Position numbers and translations under genes: made by a program
In this document: piece by piece, positions 1-10,306 of the stretch
Position numbering within the stretch: the stretch's first letter is position 1
How the letters are laid out: the number at the start of each line of letters is the position of its first letter
Assembly (NCBI RefSeq): GCF_010183535.1
Contig: NC_071329.1
Location: 7,254,001 to 7,318,000, forward strand
DNA length: 64,000 nucleotides
Reading direction: 5' to 3'
Source of the DNA: Caenorhabditis remanei
Lineage: Eukaryota > Nematoda > Chromadorea > Rhabditida > Rhabditidae
The notes under the pieces: model-generated
The model's input: only the letters and a program-made list of their open reading frames with translations
The model's database searches: none
What the model was told of the DNA's origin: nothing

Positions 1-594
1 TCTAACTTCGTATTATGAATGAGATCCTCGTCGTCCGATTTCAGAGATTTCGGAAAGGTGATTGGACTGTCAGGTTTGGCTACAGCAACATTACAGTGAG
101 TGGGAATCAGTGAAACAGCTTCGCATCATGCCGAGGACAATCTGTTCTTGCTGGAGTGAGAACGTTTCTCTGAGCTCCAAAATCTCTATAAACAGTGAGT
201 GCCCAATCTCTTGACCTCTCAACCGCCGTTCGTATAACCTTGCAGTTGCTGTAGTTGAAAAGTCTCTGGAATGAACCACTTATTCTACTCCAAAGGTTCA
301 ACCTACTGTGAAAGGCCATTCGACCTCTTCTGGTCGTTGGTCCCTTTCTTATTCTATCGCCCGAGTCTCCGTCACTCTTGTGGCTCTTCCGTCTTGCGGG
401 TGGTCACATGAGTGAGAGGGACGAGGGAGGAAAAGGCACGCGGAGCCACACCCACGAGTATTCTATTCTATTTCGTCAGTAAGACTTAACATCTGGCCGG
501 AGGGAGGTCGGTCCATCTGGACCTCTCTCCGCTTACTCAATAAACATGGATCGATCCTTAATCACGTTTTCTATATCTTATGGAAAGATATGGG
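1..594. other. Non-coding stretch at window edge
   Basis: I see no convincing gene here. Short open frames on the minus strand (about 60-70 codons) have no recognisable domain. A GC-rich imperfect hairpin lies near 500-533, where a GGAGGGAGGTC arm pairs with a GACCTCTCTCC arm. The stretch borders a retrotransposon remnant and may itself be repeat-derived, but I cannot name a family. Confidence 0.4.
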
Positions 595-878
595 CAAAAT
601 ATCTAACCTATAACACTACCATCAATCTTTGGATGTAAGTTCTGCGTTCGAACCTTCAACAGATTGAACCAGTTATCCAACTTATGTCTTCTGGTGGCGG
701 GAGAAGGGACTTATAAAACCATTTATTACATGGTGAGAATCAACAACTAAGAGTTCTCTACGTCTTATATAGGCAGATCTTCTTGCCACGTGTGACCTCA
801 GGGTTGGACGTTCACTAGGCTAGGCCATTGCTAGTTCACGCCACAACACCTCCCTTTCTTTAATGAAAGTCCATTTGT

Positions 879-1745
879 CTACTGTCTTGAATCATCGATT
901 CTTCCACGACAGCCGCTGCCCAGACTCCACAGCTTTTCTTCTTCGGGACTATTTGAATTTCTTCCTCGTCTTCCACGAATCTTCATTTGATCGGGATGTT
1001 CTCTTCTCACTGTCTTTACCACAAATTCTCTCCTTCTGCTGCTACTTGGGTTACCTCGATGTTCTCTGACCACGCGATTCGCGGTGTATTCTTCGGGCAA
1101 CTTCAATATTTCGGGAATCTCCTCCAACCAATCCAGTCCAAGCAGATTATCACCATCTCCTACAAACGCTCTCGTCCACACTTGGCTTTCTTCATATTCC
1201 ACTTCACAGCTAATTTCTCCATGAATCGTCATCACATTGCCAGCTACATCTCGAATTACTGCTTTGGTCTTCTTTAGCCGTGGCGCTCCAATTCGATTCC
1301 ATTCATCTCTGCTGATTAAGGTAATATCCGATCCCGTATCGACCTGCATTCTTACTTCCGTTCCATTCACTAGCACAGTTCTATAGATTCTACTATCTTC
1401 TGCTTTAACTCCTTCAACAATTGCTGCTCTCTGGTGGAAAACTTTCGGCTTATTCTGCTGATTTCCACGTCTCGATTGGCATTTCCTTGCAATGTGTCCC
1501 TTCTCTCCACACTCGTAACAATCTTCTTTCATAGTCCAACATCCATCTGATGCGTGTCTTCCTCCACACCGATAACATCCTCCTGCATCTGCTGCTGCTA
1601 CTGCTTCTGATTTGTTCTCCGCTGACTCACGATAAACTCCCTTTCCTTCACTTTTTGCTGCTCTCACCATCCAATTCTCTTGTCCGACGGTTGCGTCCTT
1701 CTTTATCTCCATAATCTTCAGAATCTCGGCTTCCAACTTTGCTAA
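879..1745 (-). pseudogene. Retrotransposon zinc-knuckle and aspartic protease region
   Basis: This frame continues directly from gag after one in-frame TAG. It contains a zinc knuckle (CYECGEKGHIARKC, with a second CYRCG-type half upstream) and then a retropepsin-like active site VDTGSD about 140 residues in, followed by a hydrophobic LLGLDWL block typical of this protease. Together these bind nucleic acid and cleave the Gag-Pol polyprotein. The frame ends shortly after the protease, with basic and low-complexity residues and no RT motifs. Because pol is missing and an in-frame stop separates it from gag, I list it as broken. Confidence 0.75.
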
Positions 1746-2312
1746 CTATAAGGTTGTATCCGGTCTGGTTTCCATTATATGCAGTGCTTTCACCTTGTAT
1801 GATTGTGTTTCGTCGGTCTTCAAACCTTGAATCCATAACAGACATAATTGCTGCTCATCCGTCATACTACTGTACTTCGCAATTGCATAACTTTTCCTCA
1901 GTTTGGCTGTATATTCCTTCAAATCTCCACCATCAAATGTCGTGTGCAGTAAATCGAAACGAAGTTTGAATGTTGAACAATTCGATGGAAAACATTCCAT
2001 TAGGGCCTCGACGGTCTCCTGAAACGACAGTTCTCTCACTTTCTTGGGTAGAATACGACTGATAAAATAGGTGTAATCGGTTTGACTCAGTCTACTCAAC
2101 AGAATTCTTCGTTTCGCTCCGTCTTCTAGTGATGCTCCATCTTCCGTAATTGTTTCGCCATTCCGATCAAACCAGTCTTCGAATGCACATCCTCCCTCTG
2201 GGTCGTACACGAACATTTGCATTCTCGCTATCAACGAATCCATAAGCCGTGTTTTCCTATCTTCTAGAAGGCTTTCTTCTCCTTTAGTACTCAAATCGAC
2301 GTCTTCGGTCAT
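1746..2312 (-). pseudogene. Retrotransposon Gag
   Basis: A 188-codon frame starts at an ATG preceded by a Ser/Tyr-codon-rich CT repeat stretch. The protein is mixed alpha-helical, with Trp and Leu positions (FEDWFDR, LLSRLSQ, FPSNCSTFKLRFDLL) like the capsid part of Ty3/gypsy Gag. It ends at a TAG (1746-1748), but the reading frame stays open past that codon into the zinc-knuckle region, so gag and pro are colinear. The stop is either a decay mutation or a readthrough site. The call rests on position in front of the zinc knuckle and protease and on general Gag character. Confidence 0.65.
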
Positions 2313-2412
2313 TTCTCACTGCTGCTTCTACTTCTGCTACTTCTGCTACTGCTCTTACTTCTGCTACTGCTTACTACTGCTTCCCTCGAGTTCTTGTGAT
2401 CCTGATCGCCAC

Positions 2413-2564
2413 TGTTGTATCCTTTACTGGAGTGTGAGTCAGACGGTGTTTCTTAGTTCGGAACTTTATTAGAACTGATTTCTATAGAGAAATGAATACA
2501 AGGATAATCGGGGCACGTGACTAGGGTTTCACGTTGAGGTTTATATACCTCACGGTATAACACA
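2413..2564 (-). repeat. Probable 5' LTR of the gag-pro element (extent uncertain)
   Basis: In element orientation the segment begins TGTGTTATACC and ends GGATACAACA, so it has TG...CA ends. It contains a TATA-like GTATATAAACC near its start and an AATAAAG polyadenylation-like hexamer. Just inside lies a TGGCGATCAGGATC stretch suited to a tRNA primer-binding site. No intact partner LTR is visible at the other end. It is possible that the true LTR extends to about 2656 and includes the 88 bp direct repeat. Confidence 0.5.
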
Positions 2565-2652
2565 AAATATCTAACCTATAACACTACCATCAATCTTTGG
2601 ATGTAAGTTCTGCGTTCGAACCTTCAACAGATTGAACCAGTTATCCAATTTA

Positions 2653-2927
2653 TCAAATGGTGCAAGACACCGACCATAAAGTGTCTTTCTTAAATTCAAA
2701 AATTCCGCTGTATCAGCTACGTCTGTTGTGACAACTGGAAATTTTAATGAAAATTTTATCAGAAAAATGGATTTTTAACCTTTATTGAGTTTTTTGTGAA
2801 TCGCAACTTTGAAGTGTCTGTGGCATCCCAGCATTTCCGCGACTGGAGACACATTTTGAACAGCATTGATCAAAAAAATCTGAGTAAAAATTTAAAAATC
2901 TTGTTTTGGGGGGAAGGGAGAGTCTTA
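2653..2927. other. Non-coding spacer
   Basis: AT-rich sequence between the retrotransposon remnant and the last exon of the MULE-like gene. I see no gene. Confidence 0.4.
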
Positions 2928-4029
2928 CCAGTGTTCACGTAATCTGGGTTTAGACCTTTGGTTTTGCACGCGGTGAAAAGCTCTTCGTACATAGCTTGAT
3001 CTTTGGCATCTGTCAATGCGAAAAAGAGAGGAATTTGAGTAGACGTGGCCTGATCCTGAAATGTGATTGTCAAGCTTTTCTCACTGTTGTAAAAAAAACT
3101 TACCTTTGATGATACATAGTAGAGCTGTTTAAATCCAGACGGGATCTTGCTAAACTTGCCATCAATGTTGATGAACTTTGCGCTTGCGATATGCTTTTCA
3201 GATCCATGAACAAAGAACCAGTACGGCGTTGTTTGTTTCAAACGTTCCGGTGGTATCTCGAATGCACCGAACATTGTCTACTTGTCTTGTGTCCAGTTGA
3301 AAGCCGGTGGAAACTGATTTGTTGAAGTCAGGCGTAGTTTTCCCATAATTTTTTCTCAAAATCGCGACCTATAACAATACACTTCAAGTTGCAAAAAGTG
3401 GTTGACACCTTACATTTGACCATATGTCTTCTATTACTCCGTAAATATCAGCCTGTTCTGAAGCTCTTTGATAAATTTCTTCTTTTGACGTTTTATTCTT
3501 GTAAAGAACGAGAACTTTCCTCATAATAAGCTCTATCTGAAAATGAAACACTCAGAGTTTTCACAATTTACTATCCTACCGCAATATTATCTGTCCTGGA
3601 TTCATGACTGCATACGCGAATGAATTGAATTTCACCCGTAGCTGGATTCACTTCGATTGATTCTTTACAAGATCCAACTTGGTCTTCAGATGGGTTTCGA
3701 TTGGAACAGCTTGCAACAAAACTGCCATCCGCTCTGGCAAATTTTGGACGATAAGTTTGATTAAAATAAATAATCAAAGGTATTCGTCCGTTCGTCAGAA
3801 CCCTGAATTAATTATTCAATTTAAAAAATCTACAGTAGGAAACCAACTTTGTCATGTTGCTATGAGCATTTACAATTTCAGGAGTTCCGACCAACTGCCG
3901 TTTTGCAGTTTGCTTCACTTGATAATGACTTAGAATTTCTAAGACATCTCGTCTACTGTAAATTAAACGTTTCAATATTAATACAGTTGCTCGAAACCTA
4001 CTTATTTGTGAAGAACCACTCTTCTCCAA
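2928..4029 (-). pseudogene. MULE-like transposase-derived gene, decayed
   Basis: Several minus-strand exon-like blocks can be joined. The most telling (about 3105-3280) has the Mutator-like transposase signature IDGKFSKIPSGFKQLYYV. The next block, IPLFFALTDAKDQAMYEELF (about 2940-3057), is separated from it by a 50 bp intron and matches the MULE pattern DGTF..P..QL, hydrophobic aL..k..Y..lf. Upstream blocks at 3406-3540 and 3571-3800 carry Cys/His-rich sequence that could be a degenerate FLYWCH-type finger. The frame that reads into the transposase block contains an in-frame TAG immediately before its ATG, and no frame joins it cleanly to the upstream exon. The catalytic C-terminal half is absent, so I treat it as a broken, transposon-derived gene. 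Confidence 0.5.
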
Positions 4030-4091
4030 CTTCGGGACTTCTTGTGTTATCTATGAAATTTTGAGTATTACTGGAGTTCAAATTATCACTA

Positions 4092-4540
4092 CAGTACCGC
4101 CTAAAAGGTTATCATCTTTGGCTGTTTTCAGTTGAAAATGGCCTACTTTGAGTGTGTGTCATGATAATACTGATTCTCCCACAAAGAAAGTGTTGTATAA
4201 ACCATACAGAAAAAGGTAGATCTTCTTTTTTGTAGTCGACAACTTTCTTGTACGAGCACTCCCTAGAGAGTTATAGTCATTTTAAGACGACAGCTCAAAA
4301 ATCGCACCATTGTGCACTAAAATTTGTCGATTTGAGGGAGAAATTACTTTGTTGATACGTAACTTGCCAGAGAGTGCTCGTAAAAAAGTTGTCAACTACA
4401 AAAATAAAGATCTATCTTTGTTCTGTATGGTTTATACAAAATTTTCTTTGTGGGAGAGTCTGTATTATCATGACACACTCTCAAAGTTGGCCATTTTCAA
4501 CTGAAAACAGCCAAAGTTGATAACCTTTTGGGCGGTACTG
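4092..4540. mobile_element. Foldback MITE with TA target duplication
   Basis: The first and last about 180 bp are near-perfect reverse complements around an unpaired centre at about 4275-4365. The ends read CAGTACCGCC... and ...GGCGGTACTG, flanked on both sides by TA, the target duplication of Tc1/mariner superfamily elements. No transposase frame is present, so it would depend on transposase supplied in trans. Confidence 0.85.
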
Positions 4541-4661
4541 TACATAGTTTATTGAGAGGATCAACCTCTGATTGATTATGACGGTCGTCCTTCAGAGAGG
4601 CTCTTCTTCCACTTCTGTTTTCCCTCGGTGGCTCCGGCGAAGTGCTATTGATCGCATCGAC

Positions 4662-5122
4662 CTAGTGGCTTTCATCATTCTCATCCTCCACATCATCTGG
4701 CGAGAAACCAAGAGCCTCCCAATCAGTGGCATTTTGTCTGGCAGTTGGAGCCACTCTGACAAGTAGAATCATGTCTGAATTGTCCAAGTCTTCATCGTTC
4801 TGCATATGACGGATGTTGCTGTTGTCGTCGTTTTCGGATTCAACGATCACATCATCTACATTATCCATATCCATATCCGTCTCATCCATATCCAAATCAT
4901 TTAGAACTCGATTCTGATCAATTCTGATGTTAGGATCTTGTCTCTGGGATCCCGATTCCGATACATTCTCTTCATCTTCTGGCCTTCTTTGATCTTCGAG
5001 ACCTTCCCTCATTTCTTCAACAGATCCAGGTCTTGGCTCTTCTTGCTCAGCAACGATCTGCTCTCTCCCCGCTTCTTCCGCTTCTCTAGCCTCCCTTTGT
5101 TGACGAATATTTTCTTGACTGC
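4662..5122 (-). pseudogene. Acidic, low-complexity coding remnant
   Basis: A minus-strand open frame encodes an Asp/Glu-rich segment with DMDETDMDMD and EDENDESH runs, preceded in frame by a Glu/Arg-rich helix-like part. The frame has a TAG at 4662-4664, but coding-like sequence continues beyond it in the same phase to about 4565. A stop also occurs just upstream of the Glu/Arg-rich part. A possible small first exon starts at an ATG near 5260. It could be the 5' part of the adjacent MULE-like gene, separated from it by the foldback element. No domain is recognised and the stops suggest decay. Confidence 0.35.
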
Positions 5123-5285
5123 TTCAAACGTCGAAATCTGAAAATTCCGCAATATAATTCACCGACAGTCTTCACAAAAAATTCAACTTACTCCGAAGGT
5201 ACAAAGCTAAGCCGGCATTTCTTTCACCAGCGTCTTCTTTAACTTCTTCAATAGTTACCATTCTGAAAAGTAAGACATTGAAGTA

Positions 5286-6098
5286 CAGGGTGGCGAATAA
5301 GTATATGACGCTCTTAATTCTTGGATATTCGGCGGGAAAACGCTTGAATCACAAAAAAAACGTTATTAATAGTTGGAATGTTCAAATTAGATTCAGTTTA
5401 CAAAAGGAATTCGAAGTTAGATACTTTGGATTTGATACAGGGTCTCAGACGTCTAATGAAAAAATCGCTTGTGCGCCGCAGGTAGTCGACGTCTACTTTG
5501 TCCCACATCTTCTGAATGGCGGTCTCGAGAACAACGGTCATGTTGTAAGAGATTCCTGAGATCTTGCTCTTCAAATATTCCCATACGATGAAATCCATTG
5601 AATTGAGATCCACCGACGATGCATGCCTAAAGTCGTGTTTCCAGTAGCAAGGAAAATGAGAGAAATGATGAATTTTGTTGATTTGGAACTATGGGACGTA
5701 GCCCAATCTTGTTGAAAGATTAAAAAGAGTTCAGTAGAGTGTTGTCACCGAGGCCCATACCATCACAGTTTTAGAAAAAAGGTGGTCTTGGGCCTGGTGA
5801 CGTTAAGGAGACCTACTATCACCTTTTGATATCAAAAATTTCTGCTTTTGACGGTTGGAAAAATGCTCAATAGTAAAAATCTTATCATAAGTCCAGATCA
5901 CGCAGGAGAGGCGGCGCACAAGCGATTTTTTCATTAGACGTCTGAGACCCTGTATCAAATCCAAAGTATCCAACTTCGAATTCCTTTTGTAAACTGAATC
6001 TAATTTGAACATTCCAACTATTAATAACGTTTTTTTGTTGATTCAAGCGTTTTCCCGCCGAATATCCAAGAATCAACGTATACTTATTCGCCACCCTG
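5286..6098. mobile_element. Mariner-like element, internally deleted, with long inverted repeats
   Basis: The ends begin CAGGGTGGCGAATAAGTAT and are flanked by TA. The inverted repeats are about 200 bp long (5286-5480 and 5910-6098). The left arm overlaps the 3' end of a mariner-type transposase frame, so the right arm is an inverted copy of transposase 3' sequence rather than an ordinary short TIR. That is the structure of a foldback derivative formed by internal deletion and inverted duplication. At about 0.8 kb it is too short to encode a full transposase. Confidence 0.85.
5398..5613 (-). pseudogene. Mariner transposase C-terminal fragment
   Basis: The frame reads DLNSMDFIVWEYLKSK, then KMWDKVDVDYLRRTSDFFIRRL. 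This matches the conserved mariner-type C-terminus (SPDLNPxDxxxW, then a W-D-K-I-D...YLR helix and RRLR). The N-terminal DNA-binding domain and the first catalytic aspartates are missing. The DLN motif is the region of the third acidic residue of the DDE/D triad. It lies inside the TA-flanked element. Confidence 0.75.
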
Positions 6099-6100
6099 TA

Positions 6101-7428
6101 TGCTTCAAAGCCTGCTTGAATTTTAAAAACACAGAAAATACGACGAAAGCGAAACATTACTAGAAAACATTTTAAAAAAGAATAAAAAACTAAATCCTGT
6201 ACGCTTTATCCCTTCATTCGAAAAGTTATCATAATCATAATCCACAGTTCATGGCATTTCATTAATACCGTAATCTTATCATTTACTGTGTTTCCAGACT
6301 CTTTTTCACACGCATTATCATATCATACATATAGATCTTCTTCTTCTCCTTATTTCTCTTCTTCTTCTTATTTTCTTCCTTCTTACTTCTCTAATTTCTC
6401 TTTCATTTTTTCCCTTATAAAAAAACTATTTTTCTATCTTTCCTGTAGCAACCATATCAATTCCTACTCTTTTTTTATCATATCAACTTCAAATAATAAT
6501 AAAATCACAACTTTTAACGAACTAATTTTCTGAATGGTCTCTTTCTTTCTTATTTCATTTAACACATCTTCACAAATCTCGATTTTCTAAGATTTCCCTT
6601 TCAATCATGTCTTTTCTATTAAATATCAATGTAACTGTTATCAATTTCTATTCCTTTATTACAATTTCGTCTTTGTAAAAGTAATGTTTTTTATACACTT
6701 TTTCCTCTCAAAAAACTATTCATTTCATGTTACTTCCATTCACTCTGCCTTTTCTCTCTCTGTTTCTCTGAATTTTTGCAATAAATCTTCAAAAATAGTT
6801 AAATTAACGAAAATCGCTTCAAAAATAATCTATTTTTCACATTTTCATTGCAAAAATTCAAACAAAACAAACTGGAACAGCATTCGAGAGCAATTTTTAG
6901 CTTCAGAAAGTCGATGCAATCACCGCGCGCGCTTTGCGCGGCATTGCCGCACGTTCTTCCCGTTTCGTTTCTTCTGCTTTCGCTTCTTCCCGTTTCGTTT
7001 CTTCCGATTGGTATTTACGGTCTCGAAAAAAAATCACCGTGAAAAATCACCGATAATATTCGAATGGGTTACGGTGTACGCATGCATCAGTTGTGAACAT
7101 TCGAAGACGCAAAATTGCACAAATTTGGGAAGTTTAGTATTTTCTAGAAGCTCTTTTTCTCTTTTTCAGACCGATTTTCAGCGTTACAAGGCCAATTTTG
7201 CTGAATTTTGTGTGAAAATTATGAATTTTAAACCCAAAAATGTGAAAAAATCATTGGTTCACTTTGCTTTCCTTTTTTTTCTCTGGCAACTGGCAGTGAG
7301 CTTTTAAGAGTTTTTGATGAAGCTAACAAGAGCTTCCGGATTTTTTGCCTTTCCGAATCGCTATTTTGACCAACGTACAGTAATATATATATATGCTAAT
7401 TTGTCTCAATTAATCATTCCAGAAATCC
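6101..7428. other. Pyrimidine-rich upstream region
   Basis: No credible gene is seen. Long plus-strand open frames here are artefacts of T/C-rich sequence and translate to Ser/Phe runs. Around 6930-7010 there is a GC-rich patch (CGCGCGCGCTTTGCGCGGC) followed by two copies of a TTCTTCCCGTTTCGTTTCTTC unit. It is the likely 5' regulatory region of the membrane-protein gene starting at 7429. A (TA)n run lies just upstream of the start codon (about 7384-7394). Confidence 0.4.
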
Positions 7429-8349
7429 ATGGATGTTCTCTATGACGAGTGGTTACGCCCACTTTACGTATGCAACGTCTACACAGTCTTCGTTTTCGGC
7501 GTCGCTGAAGTCTCCAGACGAGTTAGTTCATTATTCTCTCAAACGCAACGAAACACTTGCAGGTTCTGTATTTGTTGCTGAAAAACGAGGAGACGATCAT
7601 GTTCAAGCTCAAATGCAACGAGTTCATCAGCACGATTTCGATGTGTGCGTGTCACTTCTCCGAAGCGGTTCTCTTCAAAAACTACGACTTCATTGCAATG
7701 TTCATCGCCATCATAATTGACATGACAGTCTGCCGACATCTGAATCGTGGAGACGCCGAGAATCCGATACTTCCGATGCTTCTTCTGGAAGAGGCACTCT
7801 ACAAGATCGATTTTCAGCTTAATATTCCAATTTTCTTCCAGCTACCGCCTCCGCTCGTCGCTCTCTGTGAGTTCTTCAGCTGCTTCTTGCTTCGATTGAT
7901 TCTGGGACTTTTCGCTGCTCCACAACGTCAAAAGTATATTCCAGTCGTGTTTGCGGTCTTCTTCGTCGCTGGTATCGCTGCCAATTTCGGAATCTCACTC
8001 TTAACTTTGCATTTTCAGGTCAATACATTATCGGAGTGCCTGGGGCTCACCCAATGTTCGGCGCCTCCCGTTTCACAAGTTGTGCATTTGTCCAGCCTGA
8101 CTCTTTTACGATTTACTGTGTGAACTATCTGGTATGTCTCCTTATAGCTGAAAACTTTGTTCATTTATTCATTTTCAGTTCGCCACGTACGCTGGTTGGA
8201 TGGCCGCCTCGCTGCTTTGCACAACGCCGTTGAGATCAATGTGGAGACTGAAGCTCGAGCGTGAGACTGCTGAAAAGGAGGAAGCTGAACGACTCGCCGC
8301 TGCAGCTAGCAGAAACCGTGGGAGAAGAAATAATAGGAGAAATTATTAA
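7429..8349 (+). CDS. Multi-pass membrane protein, probable unorthodox aquaporin
   Basis: Four exons (7429-7521, 7563-7971, 8019-8131, 8179-8349) join in frame into 261 residues. There are about five to six hydrophobic segments, including GVAEVSRRVLYLLL, FIAMFIAIIIDM, ALCEFFSCFLLRLILGLF and PVVFAVFFVAG, and a charged Arg/Glu-rich cytoplasmic tail. An ENPIL motif in a loop after the third hydrophobic segment is placed like the first NPA box of aquaporins. A later GVPGAHPMFGASRF followed by YCVNYLFATYAGWMAASLL resembles the second loop and last helix of AQP11/12-type channels. Both boxes deviate from NPA, as is usual in that subfamily. The role would be water or small-solute transport; the family assignment is tentative. 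A related gene follows in tandem on the same strand. Confidence 0.55.
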
Positions 8350-9102
8350 CCTATTCTGTAATATTTGTTTATTTTTGATTGATTGTATCTAACTTCGTGT
8401 CATATACTCATTTAATTCGTGTTTTGAAATTTGGTAAACTTGTCACTTTCTCGGTTGATTTTATCATGGTTTCCTTTCAGGAGAATCCATTATTTTTATT
8501 TTTCTTGCATATATTTCAGGCCATGACTGTTTTCAGAAGAATGGAACCGTTTAAGCGATATGATAAACTGCTAAATCTTCAGTAATTTGATGTTTCTTCA
8601 ACGAATACCGCGGCGTTTTTTTCCTGAAACTTCCAACCGAAAACTATAAAAGACTAGTTAGAATTTTAGAATTCGCGCCATTCAGAGGTCCGCAAACGTC
8701 AAAGTGTGAACATTAGACACGCAAAATTACGGACTTTCGAAAACATGTTTTTCCAGATTTTTCTTATTTCCCAGCCTATTTTCTCGGCTTTTTGAAGTTT
8801 TTTTGCCATGAAAACTCCTGAAAATTCTTCAAAGAAATCTATTCTGACTTTATGAACCAAGTTTTCGCATGGAGGAATGGCCCGGAAGTGGAGAGTATTC
8901 AGGCTTAAATCTATTGAAAAGGAAAAACTAAACGTATAAACTTCCGGGAATTTTTTGGCGGGAATGCGTAAAAACATACATTTTTGTTTCGTAATCCACA
9001 TTTTTCGTCGAAAATTCGGTCCTTTTGATGCTCATAAAGTTGTTTTTCTCGATTTTGACATTTTCTCTCGTTCAGAACTCTGAAAATTTCAGAAATCTCG
9101 GA
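8350..9102. other. Intergenic region between the two aquaporin-like genes
   Basis: AT-rich sequence of about 750 bp, presumably the 3' UTR of the first gene and the promoter of the second. An acceptor-like TTTCAG lies 11 bases before the next ATG, suggesting trans-splicing of the downstream gene. No other gene is seen. Confidence 0.4.
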
Positions 9103-10306
9103 ATGGAAGATTTTGAGTATTTCATCCGAAGAGGCTCAGGAACATCCCATCAAGATTATGATTTGATCGAAGGCGTACATCCGTTTCGTTGCTGTATCAC
9201 CTTCTCAATTCTCACTTTTGCCTTTTCCGAATTGTTCAGAAAGGTAGGTTTCTCGTTGTTAATGTAAATTTCGAGAGTTTATCTTTCAGATATTCAAAGA
9301 AATGAGTTGGAATGTTGACACGCTGATGCTATACGAATTCCTCAACTCGGTGACGTTTTTCATGCTTTATCACTCCGAAGGTAAGCTACGTCGCCCAGTT
9401 GGCTTCGCATCAAAATTAATTTTCCAGCCGCCATGTTCCAACATTATGGTTACTCCGCAATTATTTTTCTGTCGGCGATTCACTTTGCGGTCAGCTTCTA
9501 TCTGAATCGTAGAGCTGCTGCGTACACCGATGATCTCTATGACCAGGAAAAGCCAGACTGGGTTACACCACCAAACACCGGAGAAGATGGAAAGATGCTG
9601 CGAACCATTGGAGCGTTTCTCTCGTACATTCCCTCTTGTTTCCTTTGGCATCTCATTCAACAATATAACGCAATGTATGTCACGGAACATGTTGGAATGT
9701 ACCAGTTCACCGATTCGCTTGTTACCATCATTGGATTCGAGTTCTTCTTCATTGCCAGTCTTCGTCTAGCCTGCGCACTTTAACCCTATTCTCGACTTCA
9801 GAAGTTCATTCCGTTGATTTACGCGGGAATTTTTCATTCTGGTAAGTCGACATTTCCCTATCGATAATTCCTTCTGTTTACAGGACAAATCGCTGAAAAA
9901 TCTCGTGTCTGGCATCCGATCATCACTTGCATGGAAATGTTCACCGGCAACGGACAAAGCTTCGGCGGTTTCCTCTTTCATTGTGTATGTGACTTTTTAA
10001 TTTCATTTATTACTGCTTCTTTTCCAGGTTATCCTTTACGCGGGCTGGTTGATTGCTTCTCAATTCGCGCCGAAACGGAAGATTGTGTCACCATCACTTT
10101 TGAAGCTCAGAAGAAAGCGTAAGGCAGCTGTGGAGGCAGAGAAAAGGAACGGTACAGATGCACGACTGGTTGAGAAGGCTGCTTTGGACCGAGAAAGGGA
10201 GATGAGACATACAGTGGAACAAGAATTCTTGGATGAAACACTCGGAAATGCGGAAACTTTCTCACTAACAGTTTCAATTTTTGTATTTGATCATTTCAAT
10301 CAATAA
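9103..10306 (+). CDS. Second aquaporin-like membrane protein; one junction or frame problem
   Basis: Clear exons are 9103-9243, 9290-9380, 9428-about 9780, 9802-9841, 9884-9984 and 10028-10306. They encode hydrophobic helices, a VWHPIITCMEMFTGNGQSFGG loop, an ILYAGWLIA helix and a long charged tail, parallel to the upstream paralog (which has YAGWMAASLL and an Arg/Glu-rich tail). The third exon runs into a TAA at 9781 in the frame that is clearly used downstream (KFIPLIYAGIFHSG). In the next frame the same bases read AHFNPILDF, exactly where the first gene has its NPIL box. A GTTACC donor at 9721 could skip the stop but would remove a membrane segment. So the gene is either frameshifted, mis-sequenced here, or spliced in a way I cannot see. 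Confidence 0.5.

Larger units (their letters stand above)
595..2652 (-). mobile_element. Truncated LTR retrotransposon (gag-pro only)
   Basis: A minus-strand gag open frame is followed by a CCHC zinc-knuckle and aspartic-protease frame, and then the coding sequence ends with no reverse transcriptase, RNase H or integrase. Sequence upstream of gag looks like an LTR. It ends in a TG/CA pair, contains a TATATAA-like box, and is followed by a plausible primer-binding site beginning TGGCGATCAGGATC. A near-identical direct repeat of about 88 bp brackets the remnant (595-683 and 2563-2652). The order gag, zinc knuckle, protease fits Ty3/gypsy-type elements. The absence of pol implies a large deletion, so it is non-autonomous. 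Confidence 0.75.

Noticed and set aside
620..670. GCGTTCGAACCTTC considered as a tRNA T-loop
   Set aside because: No matching acceptor or anticodon stems nearby, and the same sequence recurs as part of the 88 bp direct repeat.
6288..7307. Long plus-strand open frames of 80-207 codons
   Set aside because: They translate to Ser/Phe/Leu runs from T/C-rich DNA, have no domain, and lie in the upstream region of the next gene.
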